NCBI GenBank assembly: GCA_013399305.1
Contig: VXAI01000628.1
Span: forward strand, 1-64,000
Length of the DNA stretch: 64,000 nt
Reading direction: 5' to 3'
Source of the DNA: Rostratula benghalensis
Lineage: Eukaryota > Chordata > Aves > Charadriiformes > Rostratulidae
Positions 27,501 through 38,300 of this stretch are shown here, piece by piece. Below the pieces are notes generated by a model. It was not told the DNA's origin. It saw only the letters and a program-made list of their open reading frames with translations, and made no database searches. Both the position numbers and the translations under genes were made by a program. Each line of letters opens with the position of its first letter. Position 1 is the first letter of the stretch.

Positions 27501-30500
27501 AACTGTGATTTGTACTCCTTTCATTTTACAACCTCACTCTGCTTATTAGCATTGGCTGTATTTTGTAATACTGTGCTGTTTACTGCATTACAACATGAGA
27601 GGAGGTCAGTAAAGACCCTTCTATCTGTTGCCTTATGTACTACGAACATGAAGACAGATTGCCCACGATGAAAAGGGTGCCCTGCCTCTGACAAGAACAA
27701 TTATGCTAAGGACTTTTGTTTTCATTTTCCCATTTCTAAAATGGCCAAAGTACCAGTTGGATGATTTACCGATTTTTTGTAAACACCAGTTGCTGAACAG
27801 TAATAGCAGGAGACTGAACTGTGGGCTTTCTGGTCAGAGGGAAAATAATGTCTGCAATAACTAAATGAAGTGGTTTTGAGACTCTTTCCCAGTAATAGCA
27901 TCAGGCGTTGTGTCAGGAATCCAATCTGCTGCACACTTGCACTCTTCCATGTGAGTCTAACATAAGGGTGGGTTATAGCAAGTGCTTAGGGAATCTTTGG
28001 TATTTAGTCTCTGCAATATCTCATTTTATCCACAGCAACTGTCTGTTTAAAATAAAACAAGAGGTTGTCTCCCAGCAATTATAAATACAGGGGAATATTA
28101 ATGGTCACTCACCACTTCCTGAACAGGTTTAAAATTGAAATCCAGGGCAACAACACGAAACATCACTGGAAAGACAAGAAACAGGCTGTTAGCATTAACT
28201 GTAGTTTATTTGGTCGAACACGATGTTTTGCATCCATTAGTAATTCTTGTTTCACTCAGGGTGAATAAATGCACTGCAGGTAATAAAATGCATCTGAAGG
28301 TAAAAGAATTGTACACAGACTTTGCTGAGAGGAGTTCTTACACTCATGAAAATTTGCTTAACCTCAAAGAAAGGGGATGACTATGAATGAGAACTGCTGT
28401 GCAGGTCAGGCCGTCTCAAGTGATAATCTTGTGGCCCTCTGCATGATGTAGGCAAATTTGTTCCTCTTCATTTCCTGATGTCTAAAGCAGGGTTTGTTTC
28501 TAAACCTCTAAATCAGCTTTGAACATAGGAAAGTTCCAAATACTACTGAAATTAGGAGGTGTCAGTTTTTCCTAATGCAGTATAATTCCTCTTAGTTCTA
28601 TCTGTTCTCATATTGTACAGGCTTTTGCCATACTTTTTAAAATAAATTTTATTTCAAATTTTTATAAAAGAAAAAGTGAAAGAACTACAATGACTTACCA
28701 GACAAGTAAAAACATACAATCATGTTTCGAAAGTGTCCTTACAAAGCATTAACATTACATAGTTTAGTTTGCTGTTTCTCCCACTTCAAAACCAAGCCAA
28801 GTGACAAATAATCAAGCCATTATTTGGTGGACACCTTCATGGCACCAAATACTGATTGGTAAGCTTTCCTTCCTGATATTTACCTATGTAGATAGAACTC
28901 ATTGCTAATTAAAGTGTAACTGCTCCAGTCTAATGTCTATATTATTTGGATGACTTCTGGAAAGAATTATTCTCATACTGTTTCATAAACTGTTCTACCT
29001 GTGTGCTTGAAGCCCTAAAGCCTAGAAGTGAATTAAGGAATGGATCTAGATAACTGGTTCTATGCATACATGGAGCTCTGTTCAATTGCCGGGTGAGAAG
29101 TATGGACAGGGGAACAGTGTAAGTGCAGGGAAAACAACAACATGAAAGTATGAAGTCCAAAACCATCAGAATCCAGAAGGGAAACAGTGTGATTTCTCTT
29201 AAAAAAATAATATTTAATTTTAAAATAATGGATTTCACTCTTGGTCTTTAGGCTGTCTTTGATGCTGACCAGCATCACAGACGGAAGACTGTGGGAACAC
29301 TGGTTTATGCCAGGCACTGAAGTAGTGATCTAATCACTTCTTTCCACTATCTTGACCTGTCACCAGTAATGAAACAGCAGCAGTAAAAAGTCTCCTTCTC
29401 TGTCATCTGAGAGGAAGGGACAAAGAAAATAATAGAAACCACAGGATTACAGACTTCTGCCATCCTGAAGATGACTCTCTGACCTCCACTACAAATAAAA
29501 ATGGTATTAACAAAAACTCTGAAGGAACTAGCTAGACAGGAGCTTAGTCTGAAAAATACCCAGCAGATATAAGAAGAAATTGCATCCTAAGGTACATGTT
29601 ATAAACTAAATATTCACCACTCTGTCCTGGTTTGTAGATGGGTTTGTCTGTCTGCACGAAGACAATGCTTTCTGTGCTCCAGATCATCACCGACCGCCGC
29701 TCTTCTAGGCTGACTGTGGTGCCCTTGGCAGAGAAGGAAATGAAAGCCAGAGGTGCAGAACTGATAGAAGGAATCTGTGAGGAAACAGAAAAATACGGGG
29801 AGGTTGCTAGTCTTGAAGTCATTTGCTCCATAACCTGAGGTTCATCTATACCTGTGGCCTGGTCTCATATTGAAAAGACACTCATCTGTCTTCCACCACT
29901 TTCGTCATCTTCCATCACCTTTCTTGGACCTTTATTATTTCTTATATCTATTAAAATTTTTTTTAAATCCTCCTTGTCTGATATATCTCTCCTCTACGCC
30001 TTTTTTCCTTCAACAAGTGTTATTTTTGTGTTGCTTGTCCCTCTCCTGTGCTCTCTGCTTTAATTTACTTGTCCCTTTACTTGTTACTTTTCTTTTCCAT
30101 TGGGACATAAATTAAAATTAATTTACCGTGAAGTTGAAGCACTGCAGACCATTGTTTGCTGTCACAGTTTTCTCAAAAATAGTGGTGTTAACAGCACCAT
30201 ATTCAAGGACGGCTCTGACGGATATTGTCTCGTTGAGGTTAAGGAACTGCAGACAAACCTGACCTGGAGAGTCAGTTTGAAGGACAGCAGGCACCATCAG
30301 GACATACTGGCTGTGAGATCAAACATCAAAGTGACAACAAAATAGAAAAAGGAGAAACAGCCTCAACAGGATGAAACAAATACAAAGCATTATTATTCAG
30401 TACTCACTGATTAGTTTGCATTAAATATAGGACACTCTGCCAATGCCCTTTTGTCCTTTATCTGAGTCTTGGACCCACCTTCTTTTAGCAAAAATCACAG

Positions 30501-30819
30501 TATTACTACCACTCTTGTCTTTTCTGAACACGCATGTCAATTTCTATGGCAGTTCTGCAATAGACAGAAGGTCTGCTTCATATTAAATATGAACCTTTCA
30601 TTTGTCATCCACATTCCAGTTTAACTTAGTTTTTCAGATAGAAAAGATGAGCCATGGCAGTATTTAATATTAAAAGTAAATTTTATGGCACTAATTAGCA
30701 TTATCTTCAAAGCCTTATCATGAACACTATTAGTAATAATATGGTAGTTCTTACAGCTCAGGTTCCTTGGCATCTGTTACATGCAGGAGAAGAATAGCCA
30801 AAAGAAACTTCAGCCACAT
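4754..30819 (-). CDS. OVST: Ovostatin (A2M-family protease inhibitor), complete, 35 coding exons
   Basis: Secreted thioester-type protease trap of egg white and oviduct, related to serum alpha-2-macroglobulin. Thirty-five exons (coordinates in the group entries below) join in frame with GT-AG introns to 4371 nt, i.e. 1456 residues plus TGA; family members are about 1470. Order: signal peptide (residues 1-17), macroglobulin domains MG1-MG6, bait region (about 675-730), MG7, a CUB domain interrupted by the thioester domain with GCGEQ (Cys961, Gln964), and the C-terminal receptor-binding domain. The sequence follows chicken ovostatin closely (for example the exon 6 segment [10 protein letters not shown] and bait exon RGKRH), so the ovostatin name is firm; an OVST-like sister gene is the alternative. 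Start chosen because ATGTGG opens a strong signal peptide after a TATA promoter. No frameshift or premature stop was seen. Confidence 0.92.
7927..8270 (-). mobile_element. CR1 LINE 3' end in intron 29 of ovostatin
   Basis: The plus strand reads ATCATAGAATCATAAAACCA then TGGTTTGGGTTGGAAGGGAC and CTAAAGATCAT, the reverse complement of a CR1 3' end, so the element runs on the minus strand (same sense as the gene) with its tail at 7927. It can be followed to about 8270 through the GACCAGGTTGC..CATCCAGCCTG region before it decays. It lies 20 bases upstream of exon 30, beside its acceptor. Confidence 0.85.
8849..12449 (-). CDS. OVST: Ovostatin exons 24-29: thioester domain (TED)
   Basis: Exons: 24, 12273-12449; 25, 11700-11781; 26, 11066-11222; 27, 10577-10651; 28, 9333-9498; 29, 8849-9069; residues 941-1233. 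Exon 24 holds [18 protein letters not shown] with the thioester quartet. Exons 25-29 give the alpha-helical barrel of the [67 protein letters not shown] and [12 protein letters not shown]. Exon lengths 177, 82, 157, 75, 166 and 221 equal those of gene 2 exactly. The exon 28 acceptor follows a 25-T tract and ends in AAG rather than CAG. Confidence 0.92.
9505..9529. repeat. 25-base A homopolymer in a splice acceptor tract
   Basis: A run of 25 A on the plus strand forms a T25 polypyrimidine tract directly before CCCAAG and exon 28 of ovostatin. Such runs change length readily between individuals. Confidence 0.9.
12379..12393 (-). other. OVST: Thioester motif GCGEQ of ovostatin
   Basis: The codons GGC TGT GGG GAG CAG encode Gly-Cys-Gly-Glu-Gln (Cys961, Gln964 counting from the initiator Met). 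In this family Cys and Gln form the internal beta-cysteinyl-gamma-glutamyl thioester that reacts with lysines of the trapped protease. Chicken ovostatin is known to have Asn in place of the Cys; here the Cys is present. Confidence 0.95.
13345..16501 (-). CDS. OVST: Ovostatin exons 19-23: MG7 and first CUB part
   Basis: Exons: 19, 16273-16501; 20, 15191-15314; 21, 14732-14850; 22, 14241-14292; 23, 13345-13428; residues 738-940. Exon 19 carries the strongly conserved [15 protein letters not shown] and [18 protein letters not shown] segments. Exon 20 has the [13 protein letters not shown] block. Exon 22 is the usual 52-nt exon ([10 protein letters not shown]), and exon 23 the 84-nt exon that leads into the thioester domain. 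The donor of exon 21 (GTACTG) is weaker than the rest. A T15+ run sits about 65 bases past the exon 19 donor. Confidence 0.9.
16972..17810 (-). CDS. OVST: Ovostatin exons 17-18: bait region
   Basis: Exon 17 (17678-17810, 133 nt) opens with the conserved [11 protein letters not shown], then enters the variable bait with [16 protein letters not shown]. Exon 18 (16972-17068, 97 nt) continues with [17 protein letters not shown] and returns to the conserved FFPETWIWD. Cleavage here by a target protease triggers the trap in this family. The bait has an RGKR dibasic run plus aromatic, Met and Ala positions, so it offers sites to trypsin-like, chymotrypsin-like and metalloproteases. This is inferred from residue content, not from cleavage data. 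Confidence 0.9.
18111..21978 (-). CDS. OVST: Ovostatin exons 11-16: MG4/MG5 to MG6
   Basis: Exons: 11, 21820-21978; 12, 21235-21462; 13, 20672-20729; 14, 20025-20170; 15, 18832-18981; 16, 18111-18281. They encode residues 358-661. Visible family landmarks are [14 protein letters not shown] in exon 12, [17 protein letters not shown] in exon 14, and [16 protein letters not shown] in exon 15, the region around the MG6 core of A2M. All splice sites are canonical. The 18.3-18.6 kb part of the neighbouring intron carries a CR1 reverse-transcriptase fragment that does not touch an exon. Confidence 0.92.
18365..18625 (+). mobile_element. CR1 LINE reverse-transcriptase fragment (intron 15 of ovostatin)
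   Basis: The plus strand reads GGGTCCAGTCCTGTTCAACA and TTTATTAATGATCTGGA, which encodes [14 protein letters not shown], followed by [15 protein letters not shown]. That is the C-terminal part of the CR1 ORF2 reverse transcriptase (LFNIFINDL and LSKFADDTKL motifs). The frame is broken by small changes (Asp to Gly in FADDT). It is antisense to the host gene. Confidence 0.75.
23642..30819 (-). CDS. OVST: Ovostatin exons 1-10: signal peptide and MG1-MG4 region
   Basis: Exons: 1, 30755-30819; 2, 30127-30310; 3, 29618-29774; 4, 28113-28165; 5, 27207-27227; 6, 26029-26197; 7, 25388-25472; 8, 24476-24587; 9, 23978-24092; 10, 23642-23751. Exon 1 encodes [17 protein letters not shown] (hydrophobic signal) then KEPEL. 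Exon 3 ends in the family hallmark [14 protein letters not shown]. Exon 5 is a 21-nt microexon (YPLIAIQ) present in A2M genes generally. Exon 7 opens with the MG3 start VLPKFDV. Exon 4 (53 nt), exon 5 (21), exon 7 (85) and exon 10 (110) match the lengths I recall for human A2M. Cumulative length is 1071 nt, ending on a codon boundary at residue 357. Confidence 0.92.
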
Positions 30820-30887
30820 TTTTCTCACTGTGAGACAGAATAAAGAGATAAGCTTTCTTCCCAAGAAGCAGTTAATTTCCTACTAGT

Positions 30888-30905
30888 TTAACAGCTCCGC
30901 AACAT
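30888..30905 (-). other. Short upstream ORF in the ovostatin leader
   Basis: If transcription starts about 25-30 bases after the TATA box (near 30950), the roughly 130-nt leader contains one upstream ATG at 30905 that opens a five-codon frame ending TAA at 30888. It lies 69 bases before the main start codon. A pyrimidine-rich stretch ending CAG at 30828 could instead be a splice acceptor, which would remove the upstream ORF from the mRNA. Confidence 0.35.
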
Positions 30906-30976
30906 TCTTCACCGAGACCTCCAGAGGAAAGGATTTGGCCCTTCAAATCCTTGCTGGCTCCTTCCTTAGATGTGCC

Positions 30977-30982
30977 TTTATA
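30977..30982 (-). promoter_or_regulatory. OVST: TATA box and core promoter of ovostatin
   Basis: The minus strand reads CTTATAAAGG, a strong TATA match, about 158 bases upstream of the start codon. A CACCC-type box (CCACCCC, 30999-30993) lies just upstream of it, and a TTGCAAG element, of the kind bound by C/EBP factors, about 25 bases further up. This fits a tissue-specific TATA promoter. The start site itself is inferred. Confidence 0.6.
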
Positions 30983-31543
30983 AGTGCAGCAAGGGGTGGA
31001 GATCCCAGTCTACCTCACTGCTTGCAAGAACCTCCCCTAACCCTACTGCAACCGAAAGCAACCCACTGTCTTCAGACTGTAACTCTTTACCGCAGTTCTC
31101 TGAATGTCCATGCAAAATATCTTTAGTGGTCTTGTTTTGAAGGCTTTGCTTTTTCACTAATGCTTGGAACAGCACAGGAAAGCACAAAATTACCTAAACG
31201 AGAATAAGTCTGTAAAACTGGATTAACATTTGAGGTTTTTCCCCATCATCTTTGGAACTTTCCATCTGGATTGACAGTGTGGATAAAGTATACTAATTTT
31301 CTATACTTCGCCACCTGATTCTAGTTAAAATTATGCATCAGCCTCTCTTTTCCCTTGCATCATAGATATTTTGAATATTGACAAAATGGAATAATAGAGA
31401 AGGTAGAAACAGAAAGATATCTAAAAGGTCTTAATTGTTTCTGCCATAGCCATTAAGCACTTTACAGTGTTGAAATTTGACTCCTTTCAACTTGAAAATA
31501 GCCAGATAATGGGTTAGTTGCCCATTTGTTTTGCAAAATTTGT

Positions 31544-31587
31544 TAGTGCCCCAGGTTTCTAGTTTTAGTGCCCCAGGTTTCTAGTTT
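31544..31587. repeat. 22-bp tandem duplication
   Basis: TAGTGCCCCAGGTTTCTAG plus TTT occurs twice in direct tandem (31544-31565 and 31566-31587), about 0.6 kb upstream of the ovostatin TATA box. Confidence 0.9.
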
Positions 31588-31879
31588 TCATACTTGTGTG
31601 GAAGCTGATTTTTTTGGGTCTTAGATCTGCTTTCTTCTAAAGACCTTATTTCAGGATAAAAAAGGATTACCTCCTCCTTTTGTTCCCTGGTGGCCTCAAG
31701 AGAAAATAAAGCACTCTGTATGCTGCTTCCCACAAGAAAAGCAATGCTGGAAATCAATCTCATTTTTTCCCATTCATATTGGTACTCGGTCTGACTGAGA
31801 TGAAATTATGAAGTCAACTTTCTCCATAGCAGCCTGTATGGTACTGTGCTTTGCATTTGTGGCCAGAACAGTGTTTGCA

Positions 31880-32375
31880 ACTCACCAGTGTTTTGGCTGT
31901 TGCTGAACAATGTAAGTTCAGCTTGCACAGTGTCAAGGCTTTCTCTCTCCTTCACTTCCCATCCAAAAGTGAGTAGGCTGGGGTGGGCAAGAGATTGGGA
32001 GAGGACACAGCTGGGACAGCTGACCCAAACTGACCAAAGGGATATTCTATATCATATGACATCATGCTCAGCAATAAAAGGTGGGGGAAAGGAAGAGGAG
32101 GGGTGACATTTGTGGTTACAGCATTTATCTTCTGAAGAAACCATTGCACATACTGAGGCCCTACTTCTCAGTAAGTGGCTGGGCATCTGACTGCCAATGG
32201 GATGTAGTGAATGCATTTTCTCATTTTGCTTCTCTTTCATGTGCACCTTTTTCTCTCTTTATTAAACTGCCTTTATCTCATCCACTAATCTTTTTACCTT
32301 CCCTTTCTATCCCTCCATCAAGGGAAGGGTCAGTGAGCATATGTTAGGGTGGGTGCTTGGTTGCACTGTATGTTA
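31880..32375 (+). mobile_element. Endogenous retrovirus solo LTR, 3' end decayed
   Basis: Plus-strand landmarks follow a common avian LTR: CACAGTGTCAAGGCTTTCTC, CTGACCCAAACTGACCAAAG, GACATCATGCTCAGCAATAA (TATA-like AATAAAAGG), then TATTAAACTGCCTTTATCTC. The terminal GGTTAAACC..ACA ending seen in the LTR at 45669-46159 is missing, so the 3' end is truncated. No internal retroviral genes flank it. It lies about 0.9 kb upstream of the ovostatin promoter in antisense direction. Confidence 0.65.
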
Positions 32376-35300
32376 TCAGCATTTTGTAGACCTGAAACCA
32401 GAGAGATATGGCTTGAAAGGCAGCATAGGAACATGTTTTTCTCTAATCTCCTGATTAGAGACAGTGTGTGACTGTCTCTTCTTGTTTCTTGCTAGTGTGA
32501 TGCAGAGAATGGCAGCACCCGCCACATAAGGCATCTATGAAACTTTCTTCACTAATGTCTTCAGATTTTCACCAAAAAGTACCAAAATGTATGAAATTGG
32601 AACAGAGCAGCAGGAACAGGTGGTCCCCCAGAGGTCTCTCTGTGGCATGGTTTGCATGCTGAGATCACTGCCTGATGTGCTGCTCTGAAAGCCTAACTCT
32701 CTGTTATTTCTATTAGAGAGAATCTGTACCAGCTTCTGCAGTTCAAGAGCTTCACTCGAGATCCGGCTTGATTTCCTCTGCAACAGGATACCCACTCCAG
32801 GAGCTGTCAAGAACAGAAATTCACTGACTAAGGCTTGAACTTGAGTTGACATTGTAAAAAAAGTAGATGACCGGTATTGCATGCTCTTGCTCTTCCTGGG
32901 TTTCTCAGGTAGTTATGAATTTATTAAAACTTAATAAAGTATTCATCACAAACAAGCCAATTTGATAATCACCACAGTTAACATGCAGTAAGAAGTATTC
33001 TGTGGATACTTTTGAAAGTTTAATCAAAAGATCAAGTGGGTTAGGTGACATCCGAAGGTTGTATGGATAGAGGAGGGTAGTTGTTTATAACTTACTGTTA
33101 AAATGAGCAGGCCTTTTGGTCCAAATAGAGATTGGAATGTGGCATCAGTTAGAAAGTCCAGTCTTGTATCTCTGAGAACTGGCATTACTCACAATGCGTT
33201 CTGTGCATATATGCCTTTTGAATGGTAAATAAATGCAGGACAAAAATGATCCTTGTATCCTATATCCAAATAACTCACTGCACTAGTTTAAACTCTCCAC
33301 TAACCAGAAGGGAGAAGGTGTATCTAGTAATGAAACAAGCAAACAAGAAATGCAATTGTCTGTTATTGGACTAATAAGTTTGCAATCAAACAAACAGCCT
33401 GGATGAAAAAAAGCCACTACACCTTACCACAATAAAGGAAATTAGAGGTCAGCCCATTTTCTTGACTATAGCATATAATAGTTTGTCTTTCACAGGAGAA
33501 TGAATCAACAGACCCCTTGATACAACAAAAAGGGTTGTTATCAGGACAGGTATTTACAAAACTATTGATTTTCATTTTTTTCTGGGATTTTTTCTGCTGA
33601 CTGCATCTCCTTCCTCTTGAAGTTCTATCTGTATAATTTACTTACCTGTAAACGTGCACAAAGCTTCTGGAGACTGCTCTATAGGGAAATTAGAGATGCT
33701 ATTTCATCATCAGGTCAAGAGCCTCTGTTTGGGGTTCTCTTCTTTCCTTGTGGAAAAAAAATTAAGTCAGATGACTGGTGCCTAAGTTAACCCAGACCTC
33801 CTCCCCACACATGCTTACATAGAAGACATGCAAGATTCTCTCCTTAGTCCTCTGTCATTGAGATTTCTTGGAGACAGGTCTTCAGGCTGCTGTGTGTTGT
33901 AACAACACCATGATTCCTTTACTGGAGATGTTGGAAGAACTTATTGATCTTTCTGGGCATGTATGAGGAAGTCATGTTGGGAAAATATCCAACACAGATG
34001 GATTATCTTGCATTCTTGACTCAACATGAGTTGTTTGCCAGTCAACTTTGAGTGTCACCTAAGCCATATCTTCAGACCTCATCTAGTCACGTTTAGTAGT
34101 ACCACCTCACTTGGCTAGATCTGTGTGTTTCCATATGGAAAGCAATGAGGGACAGTCTTGGCACTAGTAGAACAAGCTGATTTAGTTAACTTTGTTAAGA
34201 AACAGTCCACCAGCTGTGTATAGATAGCTTTCTGCCACTTAAATGACCCTGCTGCAGGCAGAGTTAGACTGTAAAAATTGTGCCTTTATGGCTGGAGTTT
34301 GGTTTATTTGTGGTACTAGACATATTCAGTAAAAGCTTATCTTTACAAAGAAAATGTGTCTTATTAAGATAAACTAGAGTAATACTCTTCAACTGAAATT
34401 ATTTTTTTTTCATAGAGAATTGGTCATGGCAATTTCTGTGTAAAGGAAAGATCTCACCTTAAATTTCACTCACTGTTATTGCCAAGAGCCCTATTTCTCT
34501 CCTGTGAGAGTCACGCAATGGCTCTAGGAAGATTCCAGTAGTCTCTGGAGCTCCACGTTTTTTCCTGGTTTTGCCATATTTGTAGCAGCTCACATTTAAT
34601 TTCGTTCTTTACTCTTGCAGTTTATTGTCATCACCCAAACATCCTTTGTGCTTGACTGGAGCAGTGGATGAAACTGGTAATTCTGTGAGAGTTTGCACAG
34701 CCTAGCATAGCAAATTTGAACTAGCCAGCTGAGAACTGCAGTAGGTAGTGGCAGGACCTCTGGCAAAGTCCATTTGAGGAGTTCTACAATTGTCTTCCTA
34801 GCAGCACCCCACTGGCAGCTTGGATATGTCTGCATGACCCATAGCTATAGCAATATCTTTCTAGTGTAGACACTGTCACCTTTCTGGTATATGTGTTAAT
34901 TGCTGCTTTCAAAGGAGGATCAACACAAAGAAAATTGGTCATTACAGTTAGGAAAATTAATTGGAAAGCACCTAAGTGATTCACGACTATGACTAGGACT
35001 GCTTCTTATAAAGCCTTCTTTAAGCAGATTAGATTGTAACAATGTGTTTAGGCATAGTAAAGGTCGAAATGCTTGGTTTGGCCCAGGTGGCTGGGGAACA
35101 ATGCTGAAATATCTTAACTACGGGTAAAGTCCTGCTTGGTCTAAAGGGTCTCCAGTCAAGCATGCAAGATTTCTTTCATTGTTCTAAGACATGTGGGCCC
35201 TGCCAATGTTCTCTAGAAGCCCTGGAAGCTAACAGGATGGTTAGCTCTTTGAAAAAAATAAATATATCCCTAGAGGAATAGTCACAGCTTACAGTGATTT

Positions 35301-38300
35301 CTCTTAACCAAATTGGGGAGGTGTGGGGGGTGCTGCAATGTATTTCAGTTGATGATGGTTTCATTCCTGGAGAAGCAATGGTGTAAAAGATGAAGGTATG
35401 TGGAGATCAGCCAGTTATAAGAATTCTGTTACAGCAGCAACTTATGTGAGTGTGGGTGGGTCATCCAGAACCTATTTTCAAAATGGTTACCTTTATCCTC
35501 CTGTGTGAAGAGGCTGAGGTCTGAGAAGGAATAGCTCTGTGCAAGCTCAAATTTCTTTGCTGTGCAGTTTTGGTGGCATGTGTGCCGGTGAGACGTTAGT
35601 GAAGCTGGAATCTGACTACTGTCACTACACCTGCACAAACCTGGAAGTGGATACTGATGAAATTATCTTTCCCAGTTATAATTCTTTAGTGTGAATGAAT
35701 GAAATTATCTTTCCTAGTTATACACAGTTTACCTGGCAGCGTTCAGGCTAAGCTATAAATGCAATGGTACAATTAGGCTATCAAGATAGCCTGCACTTCT
35801 TTTGGGAGTGCTTTGCAGTTTTACTGTCCTTGTATGGACAGGACCAAATGTTATTCAACTCTCCTTTCTTTGTGGTCTTGATACGCAGCAGAAAGGGTTG
35901 AGTTTAAACGTAAAGAAGTCACTAATAAAATACCTGAGTAAGCCTCACAAAAGACCTCTGGTATCTAGTAAATTAATTCTTTGTACTTGCAAATATAAAG
36001 AAAGATTTTATTAGAGGGGGAAAACAAAATACTTAACAAGAAGTATCAAGAGGGGAACATTTGACATGTAGTTTCAAAAATATACTAGTTAAGCCCTCTC
36101 CTCTGGTGGGACAATTAGGCTGGCTGCATGCTGCCTCTCTAAACCTCCCATGCTAGCAATCAACTCATGGCTGATACGGAGAAATCATCTTGTCTATGAA
36201 ACGCTGACACAAGCTGCACATAATGTCACCTTGTATTTGCTCTCCTGGGTACCAGAGAGGTAACTGAGGCTAAATCAGCCATCTCTAGCATGCTGAGAAC
36301 TGCCAAGCACATCCTCTGACTTTTCAGCTCTGAGGAAAATCCTAACCCTTTGATTCTATTTCACAGCTGTGCACAACTATTCTGAGCTGTAACTTCCACA
36401 ATGTAGGTAGAAGCATATGCTTTAAGTTTGGGTGATAACTTGTGCCAGTCACATGTAGACAGAAGTAGCTGTCTGAGACTTTCATATTGCAATGTTTTTT
36501 CTCTGCTTTATGGTAAATCTGCTTTTTAATTTCATTCTGCAGAAATGCCTCACAAATACTTTGTAAGAAGAGATTTAGAAATGTCTGAAATGCTGTGGTC
36601 CCTCTTATTTCCCTCTCCTTCTCTCCACTATTTTCCAGTGGAGTAGTCTTCCCTGTCTGATTGCCCATCTTCTTTGGAGTGATTTGAAAGGGGTCATCCT
36701 GAACTTTTTCTTTCCCTTGAGATCTCAGCCATCAGACTACAAGAGCCTACAAGGGCTTTACTAACTGTACCCCTAAGGTCCTTTCTTGGAATTGCAGCCT
36801 CTGTTGACATAACAGACCTGATCTTCTCTCACAACAGCAGGTTGGACTGTCTGTGAGAAGGGAACTGTGGAGAAGGAATGTCCTTTGGATGTGGTTACAT
36901 GAATGCATCTTTGCAGTATGGAACTGAGCCAAATGAAATTGTACTTTGTCAGGCTTTCTTCTTTTCTCAGACAATTTTTTGGGGAAAATGCTGTAGGTCT
37001 GTTCCAGTTGGTCTGGGAAGGGAAGCATGGATATTGATGTAGTTACTTCAAGGTTGTAAAATGATGTTTCTAGAACCAAGAGTTCATAGAATATGAATCC
37101 AAGAAATGAGACTTATACCTTTAAGAGCAGGTGCTATCTCTTCTTATTCCTTTCAAGTCTGTCTTGTGTGTAGGCATGATCTTGCTGGGGCTCATATGTG
37201 AAAAAGAATATGAATATAGGAGTCTCTCACGTCTGGTTGACAATACCATGTGTTGGAGACTGCAGTCACGTTGTAAGTACAAGGGCATCACTTTGGGGTT
37301 TTGCCATTGACCAACATCTAGCTTCTAAATCCCCCACACACACTTTTTTTTTTTTTTTTCCTGCTGTAAAGGATATTTCTTTCTACCATGACATACCAGA
37401 AATTAAACTTGTTCCAGCCACATTATGGGAGGCATGCAAATGTTCTTCAGAGCCTGCAGCTTTCTCTCCCTTTATCTTGCATTATTATCTACTTGGCAGC
37501 ACAACAATACTCTTCTGTTACTCAGTATATTAATTGTGTTACTTTAAGGATGCCTCCCAGGGAGAGCCTGTTTGTGCCTTCAACCCTTGACCTTATGCCT
37601 GAAATTTTTTTTTTATTAATTCCCCACACATAAAGGCTATGTCTGCTTCATCTCCAGTGATAATATATTCTGCATATATATTATCTATGTATACCTACAA
37701 TATATTTGAACTACTAAGCACTGTACAGAATAAGCTGGAGGATGTGTCCCTGATGGAGAGCTATAATTCTTATTATCTTCTATTATCTTTCTAAACAGTT
37801 GAGGCTTCTGAGTTGGCTCAGGACAAACACACTGTCCTCAGGCAAACAGGGAGTCAGATAAAGCCTCTAAGTGTTTTTTAAGACTACTGCATCATAAACG
37901 ATCAGTGCTAGGCAAAACTGTCTACTGGGGAGCACTGGGTGGACATGAGGGAGTGACATCACATTTATCTAATGGCACCCCTAGCTGCTAGCCCCAGGGA
38001 AACACAAACACTTTGCTATTACACGAAGCAGTGGCACAGTCCTAGTTGTTCACACCTCTGAGGGAGGCTTCCAGAGTCTCTCCTGTCATGTTTTCCATGG
38101 ACTGCAGCAGATGGATCCCTTAGGAACAGCTGGAAAAAGTGAAAACAGATGGGTAACAATTTCAGTGAAAGTTAAAGGGAAGACTAAGTCATGGTAGTTT
38201 TAAGGTTCTTGAGCATTTTTCTGTGCTGAACAGAGTCTGTGTGATTTACACTCTGGCTGCATGGTGCCCCAGGAACTGCTCTGCCTTTAGAATGCTCTGA

